Counted from the stretch's first letter, positions 7,201 through 15,758 are shown. The stretch: DNA of 31,113 nucleotides from JBARRO01 sp049644265 (GCA_049644265.1 JBARRO010000047.1:1-31113); one strand, 5' to 3'. Made by a program: numbers and translations. The notes: generated from the sequence alone by a model not told the origin.

Positions 7201-9492
7201 GTGTCATACTTCTCATCGAAGTCCAATCGAACATCGGCAACACTCTCAACTCTCTTCGCAAAGATCTTCTTTATTCTTGCTGCGCTCTCTTTCCGGATCA
7301 ATGCTCAGGAACAATCCGGAGTTCTTACCGGAGAAGTTCGCGACGCAGTGACGAAACAGCCGTTACCATCTGCGACGGTTACGCTCGTTGGAACGAGCCA
7401 TGGAGCTGCGGCAGACATTCGGGGAGCGTTCGTTGTCAAAAACATCCCGCCTGGCACTTACCAGGTGCGCTCCTCGTACATCGGATATACTCCGATACGC
7501 TATGACGATATCATCGTTGCCCAATCCCGTTCTACTTCGTTGACGATCGAACTCTTCCCGAGTCAGGTTGAAATGAACGAGGTGTCTGTCACCGGTGATT
7601 ACTTTCAACGTCCGTCGGACCGCGTGACAAGCCTGCGGACTCTGACACCACAGGAGATCAGACGTTCACCCGGATCCGCAGAGGACATTTTCCGGGTGAT
7701 GCAATCTCTTCCGGGAGTCGCAACAGCCGGAGGGAAGAGTGCTCAACTCATTGTCCGTGGTGGAAGCCCGGATGAGAACCTGACGCTTCTCGACAATATT
7801 GAGATCTACAATCCTATTCATTTTGCCAGGACGGGCGAATCGATGGGAATCATCAGCATCGTCAATCCTTCCCTGTTGAAGTCAGTTGACTTTATGACGG
7901 GCGGATTCCCTGCTGTCTACGGGGATAAGATGTCGTCCGTGTTTGAAATGTCTCTGGTAGACGGGAACAAGGAGCTTCACAACGTCGACGTGAATACAAA
8001 CGTCGCAGGGTTTGGAGCGCTGATCGACGGTCCTGCCCCCGGTGGAGGTTCGATGGTCTTCTCTGCACGTCGCGGGTTCTTCGACCTCCTGACGTCGATC
8101 ATGAACCGTCCTGCAGCTCCCCGCTACTACGACGCGGTCGGAAAAGCGACCTACGATCTCGATGCAAACAACCGAGTCAGCTTCGTCGGTTTCTATTATC
8201 TGGATCAAATCGAACGGGTTGGCTCCACCAAGGAATCCGCTGCACAATCCAAATATGACTACCTGACACGCGACGACTACGGGTCCGCGTTCGGCGTGAA
8301 CTGGCGCTCTCTCGTAACGTCTCACGCGTACGCCCTTACGACTCTCTCATTCTCCGGCAATGGCTGGAACACCCTTCAGGGAACGTCAAACGATCCGTCC
8401 CTGCGCGGGGAGCATACCCGAGAGAACAATACAGCGCTCAAGAGCGAAATCACCGGACAGGTCCTTCCTTCCCTGGAACTCAAAGCAGGTTTCCAGGCAC
8501 ACCTCATCGGTTCGAGCCACGATACCTGGAAACCCGAGGATACAACGCGTGCAGGAGTGATCATCCCGGCATCGACGATTTCCTACAATCCCGCGGAGTC
8601 GCAGAAAGTATCGGCATTCGTTCAGGATACCTGGCAACCATTCGACCGCCTTGTTCTGACATCCGGAGTGCGGTATGATTACTTCACATCCACAAGCCAG
8701 GCAACATGGAGCCCGCGTCTTGCGCTGCTCTACCATGTCGCTGAACGGACTTCGCTGACGTTGTCGTACGGGAAATTCTATCAAACTCCAGCGTCGTATC
8801 AAATCGCCCTTGACCTTCAAAACGAATTTCTCCAGAGCAGTCGGGCGACACACTATGTTGCCGGAGTGGAACATTTGGTATCAGAAGACACACGAGCAAC
8901 AGTCGAGGTATACTACAAGGACCTTTCGCAAGTCATCGTCGGAAGCGACACCTCCGATGTCTTGACCAACGCCGGAAGCGGATTCGCACAAGGGATTGAA
9001 TTCTCTTTGCAGAAGAAATTCACGGATGGTTTTGTCGGAAGCGCATCGTACTCCTATTCCGTTTCAAAACGGAGAGACCAGGGAAGCCTCCCGCTTTACT
9101 TCTTTGAGTTCGACCGACCGCATATTGTTAACCTTATTGCTGGCATGGAGCTTGGAGCAGGATGGCAGTTAGGAGCCAAATTCCAATACGCGTCCGGGAA
9201 TCCCTATACCCCTGTCGTCGGAGTCGTTAAAAAAAGCGGCGTGAATTATCTTGTGGACGGAGAGCCATTCTCGGCACGCTATCCAGACTATCACAAGCTT
9301 GACATCCGTCTTGACCGCAAGTTCACGTTTGGCTCATGGACGCTCACGGCATACCTTGACCTGTGGAATGTCTACAACCGCGACAACATCCTCTCCTATT
9401 CGTACAACGTGAGTCAACAGGGAACAGTCACAACGACTCCCCGATTCGATTTCGGGGTGCTTCCGATTTTCGGATTGACAGCGCAGTTCTAG
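7201..9492 (+). CDS. TonB-dependent outer-membrane receptor
   Basis: An outer-membrane barrel that imports a ligand using TonB energy. From GTG 7201 it has 763 residues: a signal peptide (about 1-36, ending in RINAQ) and a carboxypeptidase-regulatory-like domain (about 40-120, GVLTGEVRDAVTKQPLPSA then GTYQVRSSYIGY). A plug domain follows (about 130-240, with LIVRGGSPDENLTLLDNIEIYNP), then a long beta-barrel ending in the outer-membrane signature GLTAQF with terminal Phe. AAGGG at 7191-7195 favours GTG 7201; ATG 7177 and TTG 7162 are in-frame alternatives with poorer signals. No SusD partner, TonB or ABC importer is nearby, so the ligand cannot be inferred. Repeats upstream and 230 empty bases downstream suggest it is transcribed alone. 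Confidence 0.93.
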   Translation: MSYFSSKSNRTSATLSTLFAKIFFILAALSFRINAQEQSGVLTGEVRDAVTKQPLPSATVTLVGTSHGAAADIRGAFVVKNIPPGTYQVRSSYIGYTPIRYDDIIVAQSRSTSLTIELFPSQVEMNEVSVTGDYFQRPSDRVTSLRTLTPQEIRRSPGSAEDIFRVMQSLPGVATAGGKSAQLIVRGGSPDENLTLLDNIEIYNPIHFARTGESMGIISIVNPSLLKSVDFMTGGFPAVYGDKMSSVFEMSLVDGNKELHNVDVNTNVAGFGALIDGPAPGGGSMVFSARRGFFDLLTSIMNRPAAPRYYDAVGKATYDLDANNRVSFVGFYYLDQIERVGSTKESAAQSKYDYLTRDDYGSAFGVNWRSLVTSHAYALTTLSFSGNGWNTLQGTSNDPSLRGEHTRENNTALKSEITGQVLPSLELKAGFQAHLIGSSHDTWKPEDTTRAGVIIPASTISYNPAESQKVSAFVQDTWQPFDRLVLTSGVRYDYFTSTSQATWSPRLALLYHVAERTSLTLSYGKFYQTPASYQIALDLQNEFLQSSRATHYVAGVEHLVSEDTRATVEVYYKDLSQVIVGSDTSDVLTNAGSGFAQGIEFSLQKKFTDGFVGSASYSYSVSKRRDQGSLPLYFFEFDRPHIVNLIAGMELGAGWQLGAKFQYASGNPYTPVVGVVKKSGVNYLVDGEPFSARYPDYHKLDIRLDRKFTFGSWTLTAYLDLWNVYNRDNILSYSYNVSQQGTVTTTPRFDFGVLPIFGLTAQF

Positions 9493-9707
9493 CCGCGAAG
9501 ATTGTTGCTTCTCACGTCTAAGAATCTACGCAGCAAGTCCCGAACATTTGCCAAATTCAGTAATCGCTTCCCAGAATTGCGCACAGGGAGATGAGGCAGT
9601 GTCCGGGCCCCTTCCTTTCTAAGACTTTCCTGAAGAGGGTCACTGGAATAGTTCTTGTTTGAGCATGGTTCGGAAATTGCTCAAGAGAATCTTTCCCGTT
9701 GCCCAAC

Positions 9708-9715
9708 AAGGAGGG
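9708..9715 (+). promoter_or_regulatory. Strong Shine-Dalgarno site of the rubrerythrin-like gene
   Basis: AAGGAGGG lies seven bases before ATG 9723. It decides against the longer in-frame TTG start at 9699, because the SD would then lie inside the coding region. Confidence 0.8.
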
Positions 9716-9722
9716 CCCTGCA

Positions 9723-10367
9723 ATGAAGTCTCTCACCCAAGTTTCCTTCCGCTTTATCCTTTCATTCGTGCTCGCAGCTCTCGTCATTCCGGTCTCGGGC
9801 TGCAATAAAAAAACAGAGGTTGCTGAGAAGAAACCGGTCGTTACAATCGAGAACCTTCAGACAGCGTACGGCATCGCCCTCAAGCGGGCAACGTGGTACC
9901 GACAGTATGCCGAGAAAGCCCGGAAGGACCGGCGGTCGAACGCCGCGTTTCTCTTCCAGGCTGTTTCGCGGTCGGAGGAAATCCATGCGACAAACCATGC
10001 TGCCCTTCTCCGAATGCAGGGAGTCGAGCCGGCTCCGGTGCAAATCGATTCCGTCGCACTCGGGAGTGTTACCCAGTCTCTCAAAATGGCCCTGAGCAGC
10101 GAATCCCTCGAGTTTGAGTCGTTGTATCCCAATCTCATCCGGTCTGCAGAAGTCGAGAAATTCGACTCAGCAGCCCATCAGTTCAAAATGATCGGCGATT
10201 CGGATGCGCGCCATTCCCAGCTCTTCAAAGAGGCCGCGGACCGCGACGGGAATATCGGCAGGGCGACCTACTACATCTGTCCCCAATGCGGGTATATCAT
10301 TACGTCCGCGAAAACAGATGAATGCCCGACGTGCAAGGTGAAGAAGGACAGGTTCGAGAAGATTTAA
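9723..10367 (+). CDS. Rubrerythrin-like lipoprotein (ferritin-like domain plus rubredoxin domain)
   Basis: A predicted periplasm-facing lipoprotein of 214 residues. The signal peptide ends in the lipobox IPVSGC with C27. A ferritin-like four-helix domain spans about 43-170, and a rubredoxin-type iron site (C186PQC189 and C201PTC204) lies at the C-terminus. Rubrerythrins reduce hydrogen peroxide in the cytoplasm of anaerobes; a lipid-anchored form is unusual. Aligned by eye with classical rubrerythrin, E85xxH88, E127 and E130 are kept, but the first-helix Glu is A52 and the last-helix Glu is D161. The diiron site may therefore be altered or lost. A very strong SD site (AAGGAGGG, 9708-9715) fixes ATG 9723. 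The gene stands alone. Confidence 0.9.
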   Translation: MKSLTQVSFRFILSFVLAALVIPVSGCNKKTEVAEKKPVVTIENLQTAYGIALKRATWYRQYAEKARKDRRSNAAFLFQAVSRSEEIHATNHAALLRMQGVEPAPVQIDSVALGSVTQSLKMALSSESLEFESLYPNLIRSAEVEKFDSAAHQFKMIGDSDARHSQLFKEAADRDGNIGRATYYICPQCGYIITSAKTDECPTCKVKKDRFEKI

Positions 10368-10387
10368 GGCCCTGGTGGAAGTTTTCA

Positions 10388-10516
10388 TCGCAAAGACCGC
10401 AGGGAGCGCCGAGGATCGCAGAGGTACTAAGTAGAGTTATTATTCTCTGCGTTTTCTCTGCGTCCTCTGCGCCCGCCTGCCCTCGAGGACATTGTGAGGC
10501 GGGCAGGTGTCTGCGT
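10388..10516. repeat. Intergenic inverted repeat with CGCAAAGACCGCAG / TCTCTGCGTCCTCTGCG words
   Basis: This fills half of the gap before transketolase. The left arm is CGCAAAGACCGCAGGGAGCG and following; the right arm from 10454 has the complementary CTCTGCGTTTTCTCTGCGTCC. A GC-rich palindrome with arms GCCCGCCT (10471-10478) and AGGCGGGC (10497-10504) interrupts the right arm. It sits at the same relative position as the 38-bp elements at 1.4 and 4.5 kb but with a different core. The last 110 bases before 10629 show nothing I can name. Confidence 0.65.
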
Positions 10517-10628
10517 TTAAAGGCTATACCTATCACCAAGCATCTCCAACCTTTTCTTTTACGAAAGCCTTCACTATCTTACCCACCGTTGTTCCCTGCG
10601 TTTTGTTCCACATCACGAGACCCCGAAC

Positions 10629-12629
10629 ATGAAAACGAATTCCTCCCAACTTGACCAGCTTTGCGTCAACACAATCCGAACTCTTGCCATGGACGCTGTG
10701 CAGAAGGCAAAGTCCGGACACCCCGGCATGCCGATGGGCGCCGCACCGATGGCGTATGTGATCTGGACACGGCATCTTCGGCACAATCCTGCCAATCCAC
10801 GTTGGGCAAACCGGGACCGGTTTATTCTTTCTGCGGGCCACGGGTGCATGCTTCTTTATAGTCTCCTGCACCTGACGGGCTACGACCTCACGCTGGACGA
10901 CATCAAGAATTTCCGTCAATGGGGAAGCAAAACGCCGGGGCATCCGGAGTCACATCTGACTGCCGGAGTCGAAACAACCACCGGCCCTCTCGGTCAGGGA
11001 TTCGCCAACGGTGTCGGAATGGCCATGGGTCAGCGATTTCTTGGTGCGCGGTATAACAAACCGGGATTCAATGTCGTCGATTACCATATCTACGCCATTG
11101 TGAGCGACGGCGACCTGATGGAGGGAGTCGCTTCGGAAGCGGCTTCTTTGGCGGGACACCTCAAGCTTGGGAATATCATCTACCTGTACGACGACAATCG
11201 AATAAGCATTGATGGTAGCACCGATCTCGCGTTCACCGAAGACCGCGGAAAGAGATTCGAAGCGTACGGCTGGCATGTCCAGTCGGTTGAGGACGGAGGC
11301 GATCTGGATGAGATCGACAGGGCAATTCAGGCAGCCAAAGCCGAAGTCAATCGCCCGTCCCTGATCAAAGTGCGCACGCATATCGGCTTCGGAAGTCCGA
11401 ACAAGCAGGACACGGCTGAAGCGCACGGCTCTCCGCTGGGGGAAGAGGAAATTAAGCTCACAAAGCAGAAGCTTGGATGGGATCCTGAAAAGCATTTCTT
11501 TATCCCGGATGAAGCGATGACGCATTTCCGTGAAGCAGTTCAAGCCGGAAAACGTTATGAAGAGGAGTGGGGGAAGCGGTATGCAGATTACAGACGGCAG
11601 AATGCAGACTTAGCGCAGGAATTGGAGAAAGTTCGGAAATATGATTTTGGGGAAGCGTGGAAGAAGGCAATTCCGACTTTCACGGAGCCGATGGCGACGA
11701 GGGAAGCTTCCGGAAAAGTCCTGGCTGCAATTGCGCCTCATTTGCCCACGCTTATTGGAGGGTCCGCGGACCTCACACCGTCGAACAACACGTACGTCAA
11801 GGGATCGATGGATTTTCAGGCGGGAAATTATGGAGGCAGGTATATCCGCTTCGGAGTCCGTGAGCATGCCATGGGCTCGATTCTGAACGGGCTTGCGCTG
11901 ACGCCGGGCATTATTCCCTATGGCGGAACGTTCCTCATCTTTTCCGAATACATGCGCCCGCCAATCCGCCTTGCTTGTATCATGGGAACGAACCCGATTT
12001 TCGTCTACACGCACGACAGCATCGGACTCGGAGAGGACGGTCCGACACACCAGCCGGTGGAACAGCTTGCATCTCTTCGTTCCATCCCGAACATCACCAT
12101 GATCCGCCCTGCGGACGCGAATGAGGCTGCTGTGGCGTGGCGATCTGCAATCGAGCACCGCGGCGGTCCGACGGTTCTTGCACTCACCAGACAAAAACTC
12201 CCCTTAATTGACAGAACCAAGTACGCGAGCGCCGATAATCTTCTCAAGGGCGCGTACATCCTCGCAGAAAGTTCTCCTAAACCTCAACTCATTCTCATTG
12301 GTACGGGTTCGGAAGTCCAGCATGTCCTCGGCGCGTACGAACAACTAGCCAAGGAAGGAGTTGCCGTCCGGGTGGTCAGCATGCCTTCGTGGGAGTTGTT
12401 CGAGCGTCAGCCGAAGGACTACCGCGAAAAAGTATTCCCCACATCGGTGAAGAAGCGGCTTTCTGTTGAAGCGGCTGTTACAATGGGATGGGAAAAATAT
12501 GTCGGGGATGAAGGCGACATTGTCGGCATGAATAGGTTCGGAGCTTCAGCGCCGGCTGATGTGATCTTCAAGCAGCTGGGATTTACCACGGAAAATGTCC
12601 TCCAACGGGCGCGTAGGCTGCTCGACTAG
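10629..12629 (+). CDS. tkt: Transketolase
   Basis: A thiamine-diphosphate enzyme of the pentose phosphate pathway that moves two-carbon units between ketose and aldose phosphates. The 666 residues match the full-length bacterial family. Visible landmarks are H31 in SGHPGMPMG, H71 in SAGHG, the ThDP/Mg motif from SDGDLMEG to N190 (159-190) and the catalytic-Glu region FGVREHAMG. They continue with the pyrimidine-domain stretch YVYTHDSIGLGEDGPTHQPVEQL-like sequence and the C-terminal domain with GTGSEVQ. All three domains are complete. The ATG at 10629 gives the standard N-terminus (LCVNTIRTLAMDAVQKAKSGHPG). An organophosphate-type transporter follows 120 bases on, separated by a hairpin repeat. 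Confidence 0.98.
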   Translation: MKTNSSQLDQLCVNTIRTLAMDAVQKAKSGHPGMPMGAAPMAYVIWTRHLRHNPANPRWANRDRFILSAGHGCMLLYSLLHLTGYDLTLDDIKNFRQWGSKTPGHPESHLTAGVETTTGPLGQGFANGVGMAMGQRFLGARYNKPGFNVVDYHIYAIVSDGDLMEGVASEAASLAGHLKLGNIIYLYDDNRISIDGSTDLAFTEDRGKRFEAYGWHVQSVEDGGDLDEIDRAIQAAKAEVNRPSLIKVRTHIGFGSPNKQDTAEAHGSPLGEEEIKLTKQKLGWDPEKHFFIPDEAMTHFREAVQAGKRYEEEWGKRYADYRRQNADLAQELEKVRKYDFGEAWKKAIPTFTEPMATREASGKVLAAIAPHLPTLIGGSADLTPSNNTYVKGSMDFQAGNYGGRYIRFGVREHAMGSILNGLALTPGIIPYGGTFLIFSEYMRPPIRLACIMGTNPIFVYTHDSIGLGEDGPTHQPVEQLASLRSIPNITMIRPADANEAAVAWRSAIEHRGGPTVLALTRQKLPLIDRTKYASADNLLKGAYILAESSPKPQLILIGTGSEVQHVLGAYEQLAKEGVAVRVVSMPSWELFERQPKDYREKVFPTSVKKRLSVEAAVTMGWEKYVGDEGDIVGMNRFGASAPADVIFKQLGFTTENVLQRARRLLD

Positions 12630-12641
12630 AATTCTTGCCCG

Positions 12642-12712
12642 CGGAACACACGGAAAGACGCGGAAGATAGACAATTCTTACAAAAATACTTTGGCGTGTT
12701 TCGTGTGTTCCG
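12642..12712. repeat. Intergenic hairpin repeat with CGGAACACACG arms
   Basis: CGGAACACACG starts at 12642 and its exact complement CGTGTGTTCCG ends at 12712. Inner parts (GAAAGACGCGG against GGCGTGTTTC) pair imperfectly. It has the same design as the CGCAAAGA repeats but different words. It lies between tkt and the transporter gene and could end or protect the tkt transcript; it lacks a clear T-run next to the stem. Confidence 0.7.
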
Positions 12713-12749
12713 TTGGCAGTATTTTTCTCTCAATTAACAAACTCCTCTT

Positions 12750-14060
12750 ATGGAAACCACTTCTGACCGACCAGTCCACACCAAGGCATTCCGTCAGCGG
12801 CGCGCGCTGAACTGGCTCACGCTCGGCTTTACGTACGCCGCCATGTACATGGGGCGATACAATCTCTCGTTCGCCAACAAGGCGCTCTCGGACACGTACG
12901 GCTGGGACAAGACGCAGATCGGCTCCATCATTACTGCGGCGTTGACCATCTACGGAATTTCAGCGCTCTTCAACGGACCCATAGCGGACCGGATCGGCGG
13001 CAGAAAAGCGATGCTGATCGGAGTGTTCGGGTCCGTGATATTTAACCTCGCATTCGGACTCGGCGCCTACATCGGATTCCTCGGCACCGGCACGGTGTTG
13101 ATCGGCTACTTTGCGACAGCGTGGGCTATGAATGGATACTTCCAGTCGTATAGTGCACTCTCCCTTATTAAAGTAAATTCCGCGTGGTTCCACGTGAGAG
13201 AACGGGGCGTGTTTTCCGCGATCTTCGGCTCCATGATCCAGAGCGGACGCGCACTGATTTTTATCGTGGGGGGAGTCGCAGTAACCCTCTTGCCGTGGCA
13301 GTGGGTGTTCTTCATACCGGCGGGAGTGATGCTGCTGATGGGTATGCTGACATGGAAGTTCGTTCGGGACAGTCCGGAAGAGACCGGCCATCCGGCGTTC
13401 GACGTGGCAGACGCAACGAGCGGCGACACGGAGAAGGTTGACATGAAGTACCTCGTGCGCAAGGTTTTCAGCAACCCGATCACGCTGACGATCGCGGCCG
13501 CCGAATTCTGCACAGGGTTTGTTCGTCACGGCTTTGAACAATGGTTTCCGCGTTACATGCAGGAGGCCCAGCATTTAGCACTGGACTCCCCCATTTTCCA
13601 GGGCGGAGCGTTGAGCGTGGTTGTTGCGGGCATTTTCGGGGCGTTCGCTGCCGGGACATTGTCGGACTGGGTGTTCAAATCGCGGAGGCCACCTGTAGCG
13701 TTCCTCGGCTACGCTCTTCAGATCATCTGTCTCGCAATCATTTGGGAATCGCCGTCAATCGAGTGGATCATGGTGGCATTTGTGACGAATTCGTTCGCCA
13801 TCAGCATGGTTCACTCAATGCTGTCGGGCACAGCATCGATGGATTTCGGCGGGAAGCGGGCAGCGGCATCCGCAACAGGAATGTTCGATGGCATGCAATA
13901 TATCGGAGGCGCTGCAGTTGGGTCAGGAATGGGATGGATGCTTCAGACGTGGGGATGGGGCGTTTGGGCACCAGGGATGATCGGGTTTGCGATGATTGGA
14001 GCGATCCTGATGGTGAGACTGTGGAAGGTTGTGCCACAGAAGAGTCAAGTTGCTCACTAG
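12750..14060 (+). CDS. MFS transporter, organophosphate:phosphate antiporter (OPA/GlpT-UhpT) type
   Basis: An inner-membrane carrier of 436 residues with about twelve membrane helices in two halves. The first loop has the MFS signature GPIADRIGGRKAMLIG (about residues 73-88), and the N-terminal GRYNLSFANKALSDTYGWDKTQIGSI pattern is characteristic of OPA members that import glycerol-3-phosphate or hexose phosphates in exchange for phosphate. The exact substrate cannot be read from sequence. Its position after transketolase suggests sugar phosphates, and several periplasmic-type phosphatases lie further downstream. No good SD precedes ATG 12750. No sensor such as UhpA/B is adjacent. Confidence 0.9.
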   Translation: METTSDRPVHTKAFRQRRALNWLTLGFTYAAMYMGRYNLSFANKALSDTYGWDKTQIGSIITAALTIYGISALFNGPIADRIGGRKAMLIGVFGSVIFNLAFGLGAYIGFLGTGTVLIGYFATAWAMNGYFQSYSALSLIKVNSAWFHVRERGVFSAIFGSMIQSGRALIFIVGGVAVTLLPWQWVFFIPAGVMLLMGMLTWKFVRDSPEETGHPAFDVADATSGDTEKVDMKYLVRKVFSNPITLTIAAAEFCTGFVRHGFEQWFPRYMQEAQHLALDSPIFQGGALSVVVAGIFGAFAAGTLSDWVFKSRRPPVAFLGYALQIICLAIIWESPSIEWIMVAFVTNSFAISMVHSMLSGTASMDFGGKRAAASATGMFDGMQYIGGAAVGSGMGWMLQTWGWGVWAPGMIGFAMIGAILMVRLWKVVPQKSQVAH

Positions 14061-14105
14061 TCCTGGCTTAGCTCGCTACGGGCGGAAGCCGGAAAGGATA
14101 TCAAC

Positions 14106-14378
14106 GTGAACATCACAATTACCTCAGTTCTGATTACCTATTTCATTTGTGGGTTGATCGGTTTTCTTGTTTCACGGAAGATTGAAACCAAACTCGGCAC
14201 ATTCGGTTGGGTCCTGTTGACAACTCTTACCATAGTATCGCAATGGGTTCTTCCGGGGACCAGAGTCATAGCAATATTTGCATTTGAAATGTACGCCAAT
14301 CAGATTCTCCAGGGTTTCTTTGCCGGGATGCTTCTTGGTTTGTTATTCAAGAAGACAAGAATCACGCGTGCAGGTTAG
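14106..14378 (+). CDS. Small membrane protein, function unknown
   Basis: A hypothetical protein of 90 residues starting with GTG at 14106, preceded by GGAAAGGA (14091-14098) at ideal spacing. It has three hydrophobic stretches: about 5-24 (SVLITYFICGLIGFLV), 34-58 and 62-82, with the short basic tail FKKTRITRAG. I recognise no family. It lies 45 bases after the transporter gene and could be co-transcribed with it. Confidence 0.7.
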   Translation: MNITITSVLITYFICGLIGFLVSRKIETKLGTFGWVLLTTLTIVSQWVLPGTRVIAIFAFEMYANQILQGFFAGMLLGLLFKKTRITRAG

Positions 14379-14404
14379 CTCCAACCGTTAATCTGCCACC
14401 ACCA

Positions 14405-14806
14405 ATGATCAAGCGCTCGACATTTGTCCTTCCTTTACTGATTGCCCTGGCGGCGTGCGCGCCCGAACTTCACACCAGCGCTCTCCAGTCAGTTATCGTC
14501 GAGCGTCTCTTCTTTGGCCGCAATGTCCATGGCGTCCCGGCTGTCAGTGACTCCGCGTGGGGAGCGTTCCTCGCCGAGGAAGTCACGCCACGGTTTCCGG
14601 ATGGGTTTACCGTCTGGCCGGCAGCGGGGCAGTGGCGGGGAGCCGACGGTCGAATTGAGCGCGAGACGAGCTTCGTTCTCGAGTTGGTTCACCCGTCCTC
14701 AGCGACAGCGGATTCGAACGTCGCTGTCATCATTGCGGCGTACAAACAGCGCTTTCAGCAGGAAGCCGTGTTGCGCGTTATCATCCCGGCACACACCTCG
14801 TTCTAG
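14405..14806 (+). CDS. DUF3574-like lipoprotein
   Basis: A predicted lipoprotein of 133 residues: signal peptide MIKRSTFVLPLLIALAAC with lipobox Cys at 18. The mature part has RLFFGRNVHGVPAVSDSAWGAFLAEEVTPRFPDGFTVWPAAGQW, then RIERETSFVLELVH, which matches my memory of the DUF3574 family (FGR, VSD..W..F....VTPRFPDGLTV, GQW). The family's function is unknown. The gene begins 26 bases after the preceding small membrane protein gene and probably shares its transcript. No SD is evident. Confidence 0.82.
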   Translation: MIKRSTFVLPLLIALAACAPELHTSALQSVIVERLFFGRNVHGVPAVSDSAWGAFLAEEVTPRFPDGFTVWPAAGQWRGADGRIERETSFVLELVHPSSATADSNVAVIIAAYKQRFQQEAVLRVIIPAHTSF

Positions 14807-14820
14807 ATCGTGACGATTCG

Positions 14821-15213
14821 ATGGAGATGATCACCAAAGCCCATATCGTTCGCTACTCCACTATCGTGCTCTTTGGCGTCCTTGGTGTCCAGGGGATTTG
14901 GGGAGCCTGCCATAATGTGGCTCACTGCGATACCCTCGGCAAGTCTCTGCAAGCCCTTGCCCAGTTCGGATACGGTGCCTTCGGATTACTGATCGCGTTT
15001 CGTTTGATGATGAAGAAGACACGGTTGCACACCATGGAATTTGCATGGTCAGTCTGTGTTGTCTTTGCAGCCGGTGCAGCACCATCTCAGTGGGGCAATG
15101 CGCCAATGGTTGCCACTCTGATGAGCACACTCGCGGCGGCCGTCATCGTCGCAGGCGCCCTTTGGCTGCTTCGCGCGAGTCAGGGTGCGGTATTGGAGGA
15201 GTGGAGTCTATGA
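14821..15213 (+). CDS. Membrane protein with four predicted helices, function unknown
   Basis: A hypothetical protein of 130 residues, 14 bases after the lipoprotein gene. Hydrophobic stretches lie at about 11-30, 48-64, 75-92 and 99-117. Two cysteines in GACHNVAHCDTLG (about 29-37) lie in the first loop and could face the periplasm. ATG 14821 and ATG 14827 are both possible starts and neither has a clear SD. I recognise no family. Confidence 0.65.
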   Translation: MEMITKAHIVRYSTIVLFGVLGVQGIWGACHNVAHCDTLGKSLQALAQFGYGAFGLLIAFRLMMKKTRLHTMEFAWSVCVVFAAGAAPSQWGNAPMVATLMSTLAAAVIVAGALWLLRASQGAVLEEWSL

Positions 15214-15310
15214 GTCTATGAGTCGATAAGTCTATGAGTCCGCCGAAGTCCAACGAAGGCGGAAGCCGCATTTTGGCGCAGGCGGGAGTCTTTGAGTTGA
15301 TAGAACCTGA
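15209..15310. repeat. Heptad repeat tract (TGAGTCTA/TGAGTCGA) interrupted by a GC-rich palindrome
   Basis: Words of seven bases (TGAGTCT, ATGAGTC, GATAAGTC) begin inside the stop region of the preceding gene. A GC-rich block from CCGCC (15240-15244) to GGCGG (15281-15285) interrupts them, and GAGTCTTTGAGTTGATAG resumes after it. The last bases before 15325 carry the SD of the next gene. Confidence 0.7.
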
Positions 15311-15324
15311 GTCGGAGGAACAAA

Positions 15325-15621
15325 ATGGTAGCAGCTGGAGTCGTTCACAAACAGAAAAAAATCGTAGCAGCATTTCGCCGAGCCGGTGCCACGAGCGGCG
15401 ATCGGGCGACCACGGTCGACAACCTTGGGATTCACGCAGGCCTGGCGTTCAGGATCTTACGAAGGCATGAAATATTGCGGGAGGCGAATGATGAGTATTT
15501 CTATCTCGACGAAGCTGCGTGGGAGGCGCATCGCGCAAGACGGCACCGTATCGCGTTCATAATCCTGGCGATCTGCGTCGTGGGAGGAATGGCAATCTAT
15601 TTCTGGACAAGGTTGGGGTAA
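15325..15621 (+). CDS. Small protein with winged-helix-like N-terminus and C-terminal membrane anchor
   Basis: A hypothetical protein of 98 residues with a strong SD (GGAGG, 15314-15318) six bases before ATG 15325. Residues 8-65 (KQKKIVAAFRRAGATSGDRATTVDNLGIHAGLAFRILRRHEILREANDEYFYLDEAAW) read like a small winged helix-turn-helix: two helices, a turn, a recognition-like helix and a beta wing. Then come a basic stretch (EAHRARRHR) and one membrane helix (about 75-93). A DNA-binding-like domain tethered to the membrane is only a suggestion. It converges on the minus-strand kinase-like gene. Confidence 0.65.
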   Translation: MVAAGVVHKQKKIVAAFRRAGATSGDRATTVDNLGIHAGLAFRILRRHEILREANDEYFYLDEAAWEAHRARRHRIAFIILAICVVGGMAIYFWTRLG

Positions 15622-15740
15622 GGACTCATCAGGACTCACCCCCCCTAAAGTAAAGTCTTTGAGTCGATGAGTTGAGGATTCGCCTGGACTCATCCCCCAA
15701 AGTAAAGTCAATGAGTCGATGAGTTGAAAGAAAAACACAT
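15622..15740. repeat. Two direct copies of a ~55-bp repeat between convergent genes
   Basis: AAAGTAAAGTC followed by TGAGTCGATGAGTTGA occurs twice (about 15647-15676 and 15697-15728), each preceded by GGACTCA and a C-rich run. It has the same heptad words as 15209-15310. No terminator or gene is seen. Confidence 0.65.
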
Positions 15741-15758
15741 CGCGGAGGTGCCTCACCT

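Noticed and set aside
10950..11543. Long open frame opposite transketolase
   Set aside because: Antisense to a full-length conserved gene, with a composition explained by codon bias of the sense strand.
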